Shown one piece after another: positions 25,977 to 35,284 of a DNA stretch of 60,520 nt; the stretch's first letter is position 1, and every line of letters begins with the position of its first letter. A program made the translations under genes and the position numbers. This DNA comes from CAYLJV01 sp964510375 (GTDB taxonomy: Archaea; Hadarchaeota; Hadarchaeia; Hadarchaeales; JAGGTB01), in the NCBI GenBank assembly GCA_964510375.1, contig CAZEBR010000004.1, forward strand, positions 1-60,520. Direction: 5' to 3'. The notes under the pieces are model-generated. The model saw nothing but the letters and a program-made list of their open reading frames with translations, did no database searches and was not told where the DNA came from.

Positions 25977-26771
25977 CTAGAGTTCTTCAGCGGCTTCCTC
26001 GGCCGATACATTATCGTGGACTATCTTGGTCAGCGCCCTAACCATTTTGGTCGGATTTTCGTGCTGGAAGACGTTTCGACCTATTGAAAGGCCGGCTGCT
26101 CCTCCTCTTATGGCTTTGGCAGCGGTTTCCAGAATGTCCATGTCAGTATCGACTTTCGGGCCTCCCGCAACGATTACTGGTACGGGGCACCCCTTGGTTA
26201 CTTCCCTAAAGGATGATATGTTTCCTGTGAAGTTGGTCTTTATCATATCGGCTCCTAATTCTGCTCCGACCCTCGCCACGTGGGCTACCGTTTCTTCTTC
26301 GTGGGGGTCCTCTACGTCCTTTCCTCTGGGGTACATCATGGCGATTAGGGGCATTCCCCAAGTGCTGCAAGATTCCGATATCTTGCCTAGTTCTCGGAGT
26401 TGTTGCGACTCGTTTTCCGCTCCGACGTTTACGTGAACTGATACGGCATCCGCCCCGAGAGAGAGGGCTTCTTCGACGGACGTCACCGTGACCTTGTTGT
26501 TAGGTTCGGGGGCCTTGTTCGTGCTCCCTGAGAGATGTATTATTAGTCCGATGTCTTCTCCGTATTCCCTGTGACCGGCTCGCACGATTCCCTTGTGAAG
26601 GAGCACTGCATTGGCTCCTCCCTCGGCCACCTTGTTTACGGCACCAGTCATGTCCCTCAGGCCTTTTATCGGCCCTTGGGTAATTCCATGGTCCATCGGA
26701 ACTATTACCGTTCGCTTGGTTTCGCGATCCACTATTCTTTCCATTCGGACTTTCTTTCCTATTTCTGACAA
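25977..26771 (-). CDS. aroA': 2-amino-3,7-dideoxy-D-threo-hept-6-ulosonate synthase
   Basis: The 264-aa protein is a class I aldolase-like barrel of the MJ0400 family: IVPMDHGITQGPIKGL (about residues 23-38), SVHVNVGAENE, and ADMIKTNFTGN with the Schiff-base Lys near 176, then GGPKVDTD. It condenses a 6-deoxy-5-ketofructose phosphate-derived unit with aspartate semialdehyde in the archaeal entry to aromatic synthesis. The TTG start has GGGTG 6 bases before it and is the first gene of the minus-strand aromatic operon. Confidence 0.94.
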   Translation of the reverse strand: MSEIGKKVRMERIVDRETKRTVIVPMDHGITQGPIKGLRDMTGAVNKVAEGGANAVLLHKGIVRAGHREYGEDIGLIIHLSGSTNKAPEPNNKVTVTSVEEALSLGADAVSVHVNVGAENESQQLRELGKISESCSTWGMPLIAMMYPRGKDVEDPHEEETVAHVARVGAELGADMIKTNFTGNISSFREVTKGCPVPVIVAGGPKVDTDMDILETAAKAIRGGAAGLSIGRNVFQHENPTKMVRALTKIVHDNVSAEEAAEEL

Positions 26772-26860
26772 ATTTACACCCTTATTCCCTTACATTTCTT
26801 AGATTAAAAGTTGTTGTACAGAAGTCCTTTAGTTAGAAGGCCGTTAAGGTTAATGAGACC
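26772..26860. promoter_or_regulatory. Divergent promoter between the two aromatic gene sets, with a TGTACA site
   Basis: The 89-base gap drives ADH synthase on the minus strand and aroA on the plus strand. GATTAAAA on the plus strand (reverse TTTTAATC) near 26801-26809 can serve as TATA box both ways. A TGTACA hexamer stands at 26815-26820. TGTACA is the known TRP-box consensus of the TrpY regulator in Methanothermobacter, and the same hexamer precedes trpE here. Regulation by such a factor is inferred. Confidence 0.4.
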
Positions 26861-28191
26861 ATGGCTCGAATAACCGTGAGACCGTCCGATATCGATGGGG
26901 AGGTGGTGGCCCAGCCATCAAAGAGTTATACCCACCGGCTCCTTTCGATTGCCCTTCTGGCGGAGGGAAATAGCCGGATAATGAATCCGCTCATCAGTTT
27001 CGATACCAGGGCCACGTTGGAGGCGGTGAAAAATTTGGGAGGTAAAATCGAGGAAATAGAAGGAGGCGTGAAGGTTCATGGGACTGGTGGAANNNNNNNN
27101 NNNNNNNNNNNNNNNNNNNNNNNNNNNNNNNNNGCCTAAGGCCCAAAAAAGGGGATATAGACGTCCGCAACTCGGGAACCACGATTCGGATAATGAGCGG
27201 AGTATCGTCGTTATCCCCTGAACGCATACGGTTGAGCGGCGACGAATCCATCCTCCAAAGGCCTATGGGCCCCCTGATCTCTTCGCTCTCCGACCTTGGG
27301 GCTTACGCGGTTTGTAAAGGCAACGATGGCAGGCCTCCTGTCATCGTGGGAGAGGGACTGGACGGGGGTGAAACTAGGATAACTGGCACTATCAGTTCAC
27401 AGTTCATATCGTCCCTGCTCATTGCTTCTCCCTATTCCGAGGTCGGCGTCGACCTGGAGGTTGAGGAGGGCCTCAAATCGAAGCCCTACTTGGAGATGAC
27501 CCTCAGGACTCTGGAGTTGGCGGGGGCGGATATAAAGAGCGACTCTTCGTTGATGAGCTACAGCATACCGGGTGAACAAACGTTCGATCCCATAGAGTGG
27601 ACGGTACCTGGGGATTTCTCCTCTGCCGCCTTCTCGTTGGGGGCCGGAGCGATATCCGGAGGGAGTGTCGAGGTTTCGAATCTGGACCCTAACGATGTAC
27701 AGGGCGACAGGCGTATTTTGAACCTGCTGAGGGATTTCGGAGCCGATGTTGGAGTAAGTGGGGACAAGGTGAAGGTGAAAGGTGGCAATAAGCTAAGAGG
27801 GATTGATGTCGACTGCGCGGATACTCCCGACCTTGTGCCTATTCTGGCAGTCCTGGGCGCCGTGGCCGACGGCAGTACAAGGCTCTACAATGTTTCTCAT
27901 TTGCGATATAAAGAAGTGGACAGGATTGCGGCGATATCCAAGGAACTCGGAAAGCTCGGAGCCGAGGTAGAGGATATGGATGATGGTCTGAAGATTTTTG
28001 GAACGGATTCGCTGAGCGGAGGTAAGGTAAGATCTTACGGCGATCATAGGATGGTTATGTCCCTAGCCGTGGCCGGTTTGGCCGCCGATGGGGAAGTAGA
28101 GATCGAAGGAGCCGAAAGTATAGGCGTTTCATATCCTAATTTTGTGAGAGATATGAGAAAACTCGGTGCGGACATGGAATACGAGGAATAA
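26861..28191 (+). CDS. aroA: EPSP synthase, interrupted by an assembly gap
   Basis: Two frames around the N run 27093-27133 are one 3-phosphoshikimate 1-carboxyvinyltransferase. Before the gap: AQPSKSYTHRLLS (substrate-binding K, S, R) and SFDTRATLEAV. After it: RNSGTTIR, LQRPMGPL, SSQFISSLL, PGDFSSAAF (catalytic Asp), YKEVDR and YGDHRMVMS. All catalytic motifs of the family are present. The frame changes across the Ns, so their number is not the true length. The enzyme transfers enolpyruvate from PEP to shikimate 3-phosphate. A second, degenerate homologue lies at 56.5 kb. Confidence 0.93.
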
Positions 28192-28194
28192 GGG

Positions 28195-29175
28195 TCAATT
28201 TTCCAATTTATCTTTTGCCTGTTTTATTTGGGAAAGGGCACCCATGACGATCAGGGTATCCCCGCCTTTGATTTCTTCATCCTTCTGCGGGTTCATGATG
28301 ATTTCCTTTCCCCTTTTTATCGCAATGATGGAAAGGCCGGTCTCTCGACCTATCCGAGATTTCTTGACGGTAACCCCGTCCAGTTTTCCTCCTGGAGGAA
28401 TCTGAACGGTTCCTGCTCTACCGAGATCACCTTTGAGGAGATGATCGTAGAGGCTCGGGACCTCGGGGTGTAGGAAGGATCTTGCCAGTCTGATACCCCC
28501 CTCCTTGTCCGGGAATATCACTGCCTCAGCTCCGGCTCTCTTTAAGTGTTTGGATCCTTCCGTAGTCTCCCCCTTCGTGATGATTCTTAAGTCCGGATTT
28601 ATATTGCGGGCATTGAGAGTAAGGAGTATATTATCGGAATCGTCCGGCAGGGCCGCGAAGAGCCCCTTCGCCTTATCTACTTTTGCAGCCTCAAGCACCT
28701 CCTCCTTGGTCGCGTCGCCGGCGATGTAGGGCTGTTTCGATATTTCTTTCCGTAGCATTTCCTCGTCCTTATCGATAATCACTATCTCTTCGTTTCCCAG
28801 AAGCAGTTCTTGATTGATGGTTTTTCCAAGGTCTCCGTAACCGCATACTATTAGATGATCCTTCATCTTCTCTATTTCTCTCCTCTTTTCCCTGCCGGTG
28901 AACACGGCCCATAATTTTCCTTCGACTATATTTTGACCGATAATCGTCAGGACGTAGAGAATTGATCCAATTCCGATCGCCATAAGTCCCATGGCGAAAA
29001 TTTTTCCTGCTTCGGTAGCGGGAACTATATCTCCATATCCCACAGTCGTTATTGTCACGATCGTCCAGTAAAATGATTCTAAGAGTGTTTTCTCCTCGAG
29101 GAAGTGGAAACCTATCGATCCAATTATTACTAACGTGGCAAGTACGGCCACCGGTACTTTTAGGGTAGTTTTCAT
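28195..29175 (-). CDS. MthK-like potassium channel with RCK domain
   Basis: The 326-aa protein has one hydrophobic helix, a pore loop with selectivity filter TVGYGD (about residues 44-49), an inner helix with a glycine hinge, then an RCK/TrkA-N Rossmann domain (VCGYGDLGKT near 110-119, IIDKDEE) and a TrkA-C domain with GDTLIVMG. This is the layout of the Ca2+-gated K+ channel MthK. It sits between aroA and aroC but on the other strand, only 3 bases after the aroA stop, so it is transcribed separately. A role in salt or osmotic balance is plausible. Confidence 0.92.
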   Translation of the reverse strand: MKTTLKVPVAVLATLVIIGSIGFHFLEEKTLLESFYWTIVTITTVGYGDIVPATEAGKIFAMGLMAIGIGSILYVLTIIGQNIVEGKLWAVFTGREKRREIEKMKDHLIVCGYGDLGKTINQELLLGNEEIVIIDKDEEMLRKEISKQPYIAGDATKEEVLEAAKVDKAKGLFAALPDDSDNILLTLNARNINPDLRIITKGETTEGSKHLKRAGAEAVIFPDKEGGIRLARSFLHPEVPSLYDHLLKGDLGRAGTVQIPPGGKLDGVTVKKSRIGRETGLSIIAIKRGKEIIMNPQKDEEIKGGDTLIVMGALSQIKQAKDKLEN

Positions 29176-29306
29176 GTTCCCTAATCACTAGTTTAATCGC
29201 TTTCAATATCTAAAAGTAATGATTTTTTTGAAATAATAGAGTTATTTCTTTGCTTGATTTGAAAGAATTTATAGAATAAGCCGATGAAATCAAAGCGGCG
29301 GTCTTA

Positions 29307-30413
29307 ATGGGAGGAAACAGTTTTGGAAAAATGCTTCAGGTAACCACCTGGGGCGAGAGCCATGGAGAAGCTGTCGGCGTGGTTGTCGACGGCGTTCCTG
29401 CGGGCCTTCCGATAAAGAAAGAGGAGATTCAGCGAGATTTGGACAGGAGGAGGCCCGGCAAGAGCGATGTCGAAACCTCTCGCGAGGAGAGGGATCAAGT
29501 CAAAATTTTATCCGGAATTTTTCAAGGGAGGACCATCGGGACTCCGATCCAGATGCTGGTGGAGAACAAGGACGTGAGTTCTAAGTCCTACGAGAAGCGT
29601 AAGATGAAACCCAGACCGGGACACGCGGATCTCACTTACAGGTTCAAATACGGGCACGTCGATTACAGAGGAGGAGGTCGATCGTCCGGACGCGAAACGG
29701 TCGGGAGGGTGGCGGCCGGTGCGATAGCCAAGAAGCTCCTCGATAATGAGGGAATTGAGATTCTGTCCCACGTGATTAGTGCGGCCGGGGTGGAAATAGA
29801 AGACCGTCCTTCTCTAGAGAGCATAAGGCAGATTCCGGAGAAGAACACGATGAGGTGTGCGGACGAGGAAGTTGCGGAAAAAATGAAGGAGAAAGTTCTG
29901 AAAGCGAGCGAGGAGGGGGATAGCACGGGTGGAATTGTGGAAGTCTTGGCTCTTGGAGTCCCTCCCGGACTCGGCGAACCCGTCTTCGAAAAGCTGGATG
30001 CTTTGATAAGCAAGGCACTGATGTCGATAGGGTCGATAAAGGGCATAGAAATTGGACTCGGTTTTCAGGTTTCCGACATGTTGGGCTCCGAGGTAAACGA
30101 TTCATTCAGGTACGAGGATGGAAAAATCGTCGGAGAAACAAATAACGCCGGAGGCGTTTTGGGAGGGATCAGCACGGGCGACCCTCTGGTTTCGAGGATA
30201 GCCGTGAAGCCAACCCCCTCGATTTCAAAGTATCAAAAGACGGTTGATTTGGAGTCCGGGGAAGAAACTGGGATCGAGTTGGAGGGAAGATTCGATCCTA
30301 ATATTTGCCCTAGAGTGGCCCCGGTTGCCGAATCCATGGTCGCTTTGGTTTTGGCCGATATGATGATTAGATCCGGCAAGATTGATCCTGACGAAATAGA
30401 GGGTGTAGAGTGA
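29307..30413 (+). CDS. aroC: Chorismate synthase
   Basis: The 368-aa protein carries all three chorismate synthase signatures: TWGESHGEAVGVVVDG near residue 14, RRRPGKSDVETSREE near 51-65, and the FMN/EPSP-contacting PRPGHADLTYRFKYG and GGGRSSGRET (about 105-133). It makes chorismate from EPSP with reduced FMN. Its stop overlaps the aroK start by 4 bases. A TATA-like AATTTATAG lies about 40 bases upstream, so an aroC-aroK-chorismate mutase operon starts here. Confidence 0.96.
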   Translation: MGGNSFGKMLQVTTWGESHGEAVGVVVDGVPAGLPIKKEEIQRDLDRRRPGKSDVETSREERDQVKILSGIFQGRTIGTPIQMLVENKDVSSKSYEKRKMKPRPGHADLTYRFKYGHVDYRGGGRSSGRETVGRVAAGAIAKKLLDNEGIEILSHVISAAGVEIEDRPSLESIRQIPEKNTMRCADEEVAEKMKEKVLKASEEGDSTGGIVEVLALGVPPGLGEPVFEKLDALISKALMSIGSIKGIEIGLGFQVSDMLGSEVNDSFRYEDGKIVGETNNAGGVLGGISTGDPLVSRIAVKPTPSISKYQKTVDLESGEETGIELEGRFDPNICPRVAPVAESMVALVLADMMIRSGKIDPDEIEGVE

Positions 30414-31279
30414 GAGGAGTAGCGTCTGCGTGCGGTTCCGCTACTATAATTAATGCTATTGCTTCCGGGCGTGGTGCGGCCTTTGCGATTGATTTAAGGG
30501 TGGAATCCACGGTAGATCTGATTGAGGATTTCTCCGATATCGAGGGGAAGGTAGGAGAAACGGGGGAAGATTCCGAACTGATTGAAACCTGCGTGGAAAA
30601 GGTTCTTGAGCGGGAGGGTCTAAGGGAGGATTTCGGCGCTCGAGTTAAGACCACTACCGGCCTCCCGATCGCCGTGGGCCTTTCCAGCAGTAGCTCGGCT
30701 GCAAATTCTACGGTCTTGGCGACATATTCTGCTCTGGGGAGGCAGATTGATTCCCTCGAAGCGGTGGATATTGGTATAGAGGCCGCATTTGACGCCGGGA
30801 CAACCGTGACGGGGGCTTACGACGATGCCTCGGCCTCCTGTTTAGGTGGCGGGGTAATCACCGATAACGAAAAGCGGGAAATAATGAAGAGATTCGATGT
30901 CGATCCCGATTTAAACGTACTTATCCTTTTGCCGGAGGAAAAATCCTACACGACGGAGATCGATGTCGAGAGGACGAGAATGTTGGGTGACATTGTCGAT
31001 TCGGTCCACGAGAAGGCCTTGAACGGAGAGATATACGGGGCTCAGACCGTGAACGGATTGCTTTATTCCTCGGTCTTGGGCTTTGATCCCCTGCCTGCAA
31101 TCGAAGCCTTGGAGGAGGGGGCGACAGGTGCGGGTCTTACCGGGACCGGTCCCGCCGTGGTGGCGGTTTGTGAGAGCGAAAATGTTGAAAGTGTTAAGAA
31201 AAAATGGAAAAAGGAAGCCAGCGAAATTATTGTGGCCAGCCCATCGGATGAGGGAGCGAGGATAGAAAATGGGCGATGA
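30410..31279 (+). CDS. aroK: Archaeal (GHMP-type) shikimate kinase
   Basis: The 289-aa protein is the GHMP-superfamily shikimate kinase found only in archaea, unrelated to bacterial AroK. It has GSATIINAIASGRGAAFAID at the N-terminus, the ATP loop GLPIAVGLSSSSSAANS (about residues 83-99) and GAGLTGTGPAVVAV near the C-terminus. It phosphorylates shikimate at the 3-OH. It overlaps aroC by 4 bases and the next gene by 11 bases. Confidence 0.95.
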   Translation: MRGVASACGSATIINAIASGRGAAFAIDLRVESTVDLIEDFSDIEGKVGETGEDSELIETCVEKVLEREGLREDFGARVKTTTGLPIAVGLSSSSSAANSTVLATYSALGRQIDSLEAVDIGIEAAFDAGTTVTGAYDDASASCLGGGVITDNEKREIMKRFDVDPDLNVLILLPEEKSYTTEIDVERTRMLGDIVDSVHEKALNGEIYGAQTVNGLLYSSVLGFDPLPAIEALEEGATGAGLTGTGPAVVAVCESENVESVKKKWKKEASEIIVASPSDEGARIENGR

Positions 31280-32057
31280 TAGACTCGAGGGCCTGAGAGA
31301 AAGTATAAACGAAATAGACGAAAGGATAGTCGATTTGCTCTCGGAGCGCATGGAAGTGGCCCACGAAATCTTGGAGATTAAGGAGGAGATGGGGAAGGGC
31401 ATCGTGGATAAGGAACGGGAGCAGGCAGTTATAGAGAAGGCGAGAAATCTCGCGAGGGAGAAAAACGTCGATCCCGAGTTCATCGAGGATATAATGAGAA
31501 TTACGATATCGAGGACGGTGGGTGAAGAGAGGGAAAAAGCGGGGGAACCGGGCATGTGGAACAAGGTCCAGAGAAGTTTTCAAGGTCATCCTGCACAGCT
31601 CAAGGTTGCCCGTGTTCTCTACAAATTTGGATTTAGGGTCAAGGAGAACGGCGACGTGGTCTGCGGAGACATTCGTGTTCCTGCCGTGCAGATTGCTGAG
31701 GAAGCCGGGGTGGACAGGAGAGCCGTGGATTCTACCGCGGACACCATCCTCGGAGACGAGGACTTGAGGGAAATATTTTCTAATCTTAGACCGATTCCCT
31801 TCCTGAAGGGTGTTGCCAGACAGCTCGGACTGGGAATAGTGGAAATAATCCCTGAAGATGCGACGCAGACCGGGATAATAAGCGAGGTCACCGAGGTCAT
31901 ATCCAGGCACGGAGTAAGTCTCAGACAGTCGATAGCCGATGATCCCTATTTTACGGCCCAGCCGAAACTTACCATGATCACGGAGGAGCCAATTTCCGGT
32001 GAGGTTATGGAGGAGCTTCGAGATTTGCCGAGCGTCAGGAGCTTGATCGTCTACTAG
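31269..32057 (+). CDS. Chorismate mutase fused to an ACT-type regulatory domain (COG2150-like)
   Basis: Residues 1-95 are an AroQ-type chorismate mutase: LRESINEIDERIVDLLSERM, AHEILEIKEEM, DKEREQAVIEKAR and a final helix with ISRTVGEER. Residues about 103-262 match the archaeal 'predicted regulator of amino acid metabolism with ACT domain' group: HPAQLKVARVLYKFGFRV, DIRVPAVQIAEEAGVDRRAVDST (helix-turn-helix-like), then a C-terminal ACT fold (GIISEVTEVISRHGVSLRQ). The mutase makes prephenate for tyrA and pheA. The second part may sense aromatic amino acids and control either the enzyme or transcription (inference). The fusion is unusual. Confidence 0.85.
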   Translation: MGDDRLEGLRESINEIDERIVDLLSERMEVAHEILEIKEEMGKGIVDKEREQAVIEKARNLAREKNVDPEFIEDIMRITISRTVGEEREKAGEPGMWNKVQRSFQGHPAQLKVARVLYKFGFRVKENGDVVCGDIRVPAVQIAEEAGVDRRAVDSTADTILGDEDLREIFSNLRPIPFLKGVARQLGLGIVEIIPEDATQTGIISEVTEVISRHGVSLRQSIADDPYFTAQPKLTMITEEPISGEVMEELRDLPSVRSLIVY

Positions 32058-32137
32058 GATTTTACTTCCGATGGATGACTATCTCTTCCCGAATATGATT
32101 TGAAAGAGAATCTTGCCTGATCAACTGGGTGAAAAAA

Positions 32138-32875
32138 ATGAAAGAATCCGTAACGTTTATCTCCGACGGTTTGAAGCTCCAGGGTAACCTAGCCGTTCCC
32201 TACGAGGGAGTTCCATGCGTGGTCGCTTTGCACGGTCTCACTGGGGACAAGGACGAGGGAATGTGGCCCGTAGTTTCTTCCGAATTATATGATTCCGGCT
32301 ATGCCTGTTTTCGATTCAACTTCAGATCGTGCGGAACGGGCGAGGAAAGGAGCGAGGGCGAGTTCGAGGACATAAAGCTGTCGAATCGGATTCGGGATTT
32401 TAAGAAGTCTCTGGATATATTGGAGAAGAAGGATGTTATCGACGCGGATAGGATAGGAGTCGTCGGATTGAGCCTGGGCGGCATGGTTGCAATTGCGGCT
32501 CGGGACGATAGGACGAAGGCGATCGTGACTTTGGGGTCACCCTACAAGATCCCTCGGTACGATGAGCCGAGAATCCCGGAGAAAAGTGGGGATTATTACG
32601 TTCTCCCCTCCGGCGAGAGATTCAAGAAGGATTTTTACGAGGATATGAAAAGATACGATTTGCTGGAGGACGTTAGGGAAGCTCCCCCTATTTTGATAGT
32701 TCAGGGCGGTTCCGATGAGATCGTTCCCGTGGAGCATGCCGAGATTTTGCACGAGAGCGCCTCCGAGCCAAAAAAATTGGAGATAATAGAGGAGGCCGAC
32801 CACGTCTTCACGGACGGTGGATCGCTGAATCGGGCTATCGATTTGATCGTCGAGTGGTTCGACGAGTATCTGTGA
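32138..32875 (+). CDS. Alpha/beta hydrolase
   Basis: The 245-aa protein has the serine hydrolase layout: HGLTGDKDEG (oxyanion loop), nucleophile elbow GLSLGG (Ser near 112), GGSDEIVP (Asp) and ADHVF (His near 221). It resembles dienelactone-hydrolase or acyl-peptide esterases of the COG1073 type; substrate unknown. The ATG at 32138 is chosen over GTG 32129 because GGTGA is spaced 5 bases from it. It follows the chorismate mutase gene after an 80-base gap with its own possible promoter. Confidence 0.85.
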   Translation: MKESVTFISDGLKLQGNLAVPYEGVPCVVALHGLTGDKDEGMWPVVSSELYDSGYACFRFNFRSCGTGEERSEGEFEDIKLSNRIRDFKKSLDILEKKDVIDADRIGVVGLSLGGMVAIAARDDRTKAIVTLGSPYKIPRYDEPRIPEKSGDYYVLPSGERFKKDFYEDMKRYDLLEDVREAPPILIVQGGSDEIVPVEHAEILHESASEPKKLEIIEEADHVFTDGGSLNRAIDLIVEWFDEYL

Positions 32876-32973
32876 TTTATCTCGGAACTTCCGTATTTTG
32901 CGAAGGTTTATTTCCCTGACTTTCTACGGATATAAAGACCTGTGTCGAATAAATAACTAAATGGAAGGATTTC

Positions 32974-34629
32974 ATGACCGGTTCTAACGAAAGTGGAAGT
33001 CTGGATTTAAGGCTATATGACGAGAGCGATGAAAGGTTAAGTCCGCTCTCCTACTCCAACGGGAAGAATCAGAGCGAGGTGGTGGAGGATATTCTTGAGG
33101 CCTTCGAAAGCACGGACGTGGTCTTTTTGAAGGGGGTCGTGGGCTCTGGGAAGTCCGTTTTGGGGATAAGGACGGCTCTGGAGTATGGTGGAGGCCTCGT
33201 CTCGGTTCCCACGAAGGTTCTTTCCGATCAATATCGTTCCGATTACGAGCAGGACAAGTATTTTCTGAAGGAGAACGGCGAAAAATCCGTCATCAGCGTT
33301 TTGAAAGGCAGGGACAATTTCGTTTGTCCCTATCTGGAGAAGGAGCATCCCGAGTGGGACTACAAGTCCTGTCAGAACCGTGGACTTCCGTGCACGAGAC
33401 CATTAGGAGATGGGGAATCCCGGATGGAGGCGCTCAAGGAGTGCCCGTTTTGGGGATTTATCTTTCCCGCCTCCCCCGAAACAAAGAGAAAGGACGAGCA
33501 CGTGGGGTCCTACGAGAGCATTTTCGGAGAACATTCCCTTTTGTCCAAGGGCGAGTGTCCCTACTGGGAGCAGTTCCGTAGCTATCTTTCGGCTGATGTC
33601 AGTGTGCTCAATTCGAAGAAATGGGAGATAGAGGCTTGGATCGGGCGTCTCCCCAAGTCGGAGATAACGGTCATAGACGAGGCCGATGCGTGGCTTGACG
33701 GCCTCTGTTCCAAGGTCGGGTTGACTGAGGGACGGATCGTCGGTCTATTGAACGATTTGAGGGATAACGACTTGGGTTCGGAGGCAGAGGAAGTAAGCAA
33801 CCTTTGGGAGGAGTACATGGAAGGCTTTGAGGAACCGTTGGAGTTGGCGGAGGAACTTTCCGATATACTCGAGATGACCGCAATAGATTCGAACCTCTAC
33901 TGGCAGCTTAAGAGGGTTCTGAGCTTTCAGGAAGAAATCGTCACCCAGGAAGAGGAAGACAAAATTACGTACTATATCCCTGACCCCAAGCCCATCCTGT
34001 CCGATTTGAGGGAGCGAGTCGGCGGGAAGTGGCTTCTCATGAGTGCAACGGTCCAGGACGAGGACGTGCTCAGGCGCATATATGGAATCGATCCGGTTTT
34101 TGTGGAGGGGGAGGCCAAGTTTCCCGGTAAGCTCGTGCAAAAGAGGACGGGTGCCGAAAAGACCGTGAACAACAAGAAGTGGAAGAATCAACTCTTCAGG
34201 CGGAGGTACAGGAAGATCAGGGGCGAGATATTTCGTAGGGCCGAGAGGCCGGGTTTCGTTCCCGTGCACGCGACAAAGTACCTCCCTGATGACATCGACG
34301 ATCTCACCGAAAGCGATCAGAAGGATGTGAACGGGCTCACTTTCTCCACTAAGATGGATCGAGGCGCCGACCTTGGTGAAATGAACAGCGTCGTCATACT
34401 GAAGTACCCGTTCCCGGGGTTGGGGGATCCGCTACTGAAAGCTATGAGGAAGAGACTTGGGGAGAAAAAGTTCTGGATGTATTATCGAGATATGGCCAGA
34501 AGGGAGTTTATCCAGCAGGTTGGTAGAACCGTCAGATCACCCGACGACGTGGTGGAGTTTTGGAGTCCGGACAAGAAGTGCCACAAGAAGCTTCACCAGG
34601 ACTGGAGAGGAAAAATAGTGAGAGAATGA
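32974..34629 (+). CDS. XPD/DinG-like superfamily 2 helicase with Fe-S cysteines
   Basis: The 551-aa protein has Walker A GVVGSGKS (54-61), the DEAD box VIDEADA (near 235) and a C-terminal motif VI QQVGRTVRSPDD. Between motifs I and II lie C118, C133, C140, C157 and C195, spaced like the 4Fe-4S domain of XPD/DinG/Rad3 5'-3' helicases. It is a little short for XPD and lacks obvious similarity in the arch region, so it is best called XPD-like. Likely DNA repair or processing. A Cas4/RecB-like nuclease lies 0.65 kb downstream on the same strand. Confidence 0.82.
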   Translation: MTGSNESGSLDLRLYDESDERLSPLSYSNGKNQSEVVEDILEAFESTDVVFLKGVVGSGKSVLGIRTALEYGGGLVSVPTKVLSDQYRSDYEQDKYFLKENGEKSVISVLKGRDNFVCPYLEKEHPEWDYKSCQNRGLPCTRPLGDGESRMEALKECPFWGFIFPASPETKRKDEHVGSYESIFGEHSLLSKGECPYWEQFRSYLSADVSVLNSKKWEIEAWIGRLPKSEITVIDEADAWLDGLCSKVGLTEGRIVGLLNDLRDNDLGSEAEEVSNLWEEYMEGFEEPLELAEELSDILEMTAIDSNLYWQLKRVLSFQEEIVTQEEEDKITYYIPDPKPILSDLRERVGGKWLLMSATVQDEDVLRRIYGIDPVFVEGEAKFPGKLVQKRTGAEKTVNNKKWKNQLFRRRYRKIRGEIFRRAERPGFVPVHATKYLPDDIDDLTESDQKDVNGLTFSTKMDRGADLGEMNSVVILKYPFPGLGDPLLKAMRKRLGEKKFWMYYRDMARREFIQQVGRTVRSPDDVVEFWSPDKKCHKKLHQDWRGKIVRE

Positions 34630-34651
34630 GGGATATCGGCTTGTTAGGTGT

Positions 34652-35173
34652 TTAATCGGAATAGGTGTTATAGGAGATAATTTCATCGAGGTCTTTTCTG
34701 TCTTTGTCTTTCTTTTCTAGCGGGCTTTTTGGATATCCGAGCGTCATCAGAGCTCCTATTTTGTAGTCCTCGGGTATTTTCAGTGCTTCCTTTACCTTTT
34801 CCGGCTCGAACGACCCTATCCAGCATGTGCCTAGACCTTCTTCTGCAGCTTCCAGTGTCAGGTGGTCGAGTGCTATCGCCAAGTTGACTATCCCTCCCGG
34901 CGTCCCACAACTCATCATGTAGTCCGGATCGGTAGCGATCCCAGCTATCAAAACTGGGGCTTCTTTGACGAAGTCTTGAAGGTTCGCATATTCGTGAACT
35001 TCACTCTTCTTTTCCTCGTCTTCAACGATTACGAATTTCCATCCCTGCTTGTTTCTGGCTGAGGGGGCCATTCTGACCGCGTTCATCACCTTTTCGATTT
35101 TTTCTTTCGGGACCTTTTTCTCTTGATACGATCTCACGGATCTTCTTTTCCGGATAATATCTTCCACGCTCAT
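34652..35173 (-). CDS. Nitroreductase-family FMN protein
   Basis: The 173-aa protein has RKRRSVRSYQEKKVP at the N-terminus, MAPSARNKQGWKFVIV (FMN contacts) and GLGTCWIGSFEPEKVKE, with LGYPKSP near the C-terminus, all typical of short nitroreductases. The physiological substrate is not readable. It is convergent with the helicase gene (22-base gap) and divergent from the nuclease gene. Confidence 0.88.
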   Translation of the reverse strand: MSVEDIIRKRRSVRSYQEKKVPKEKIEKVMNAVRMAPSARNKQGWKFVIVEDEEKKSEVHEYANLQDFVKEAPVLIAGIATDPDYMMSCGTPGGIVNLAIALDHLTLEAAEEGLGTCWIGSFEPEKVKEALKIPEDYKIGALMTLGYPKSPLEKKDKDRKDLDEIISYNTYSD

Positions 35174-35284
35174 TTTGTCAACCCATTTGATGTACTGTTT
35201 TTCGGCTTAATTGTTGTTTTGGTCGGGACCCTCCCGGAAAGATATTCAAATCCGGGGACGTGAAAATAAATGGTGAATCGAACC

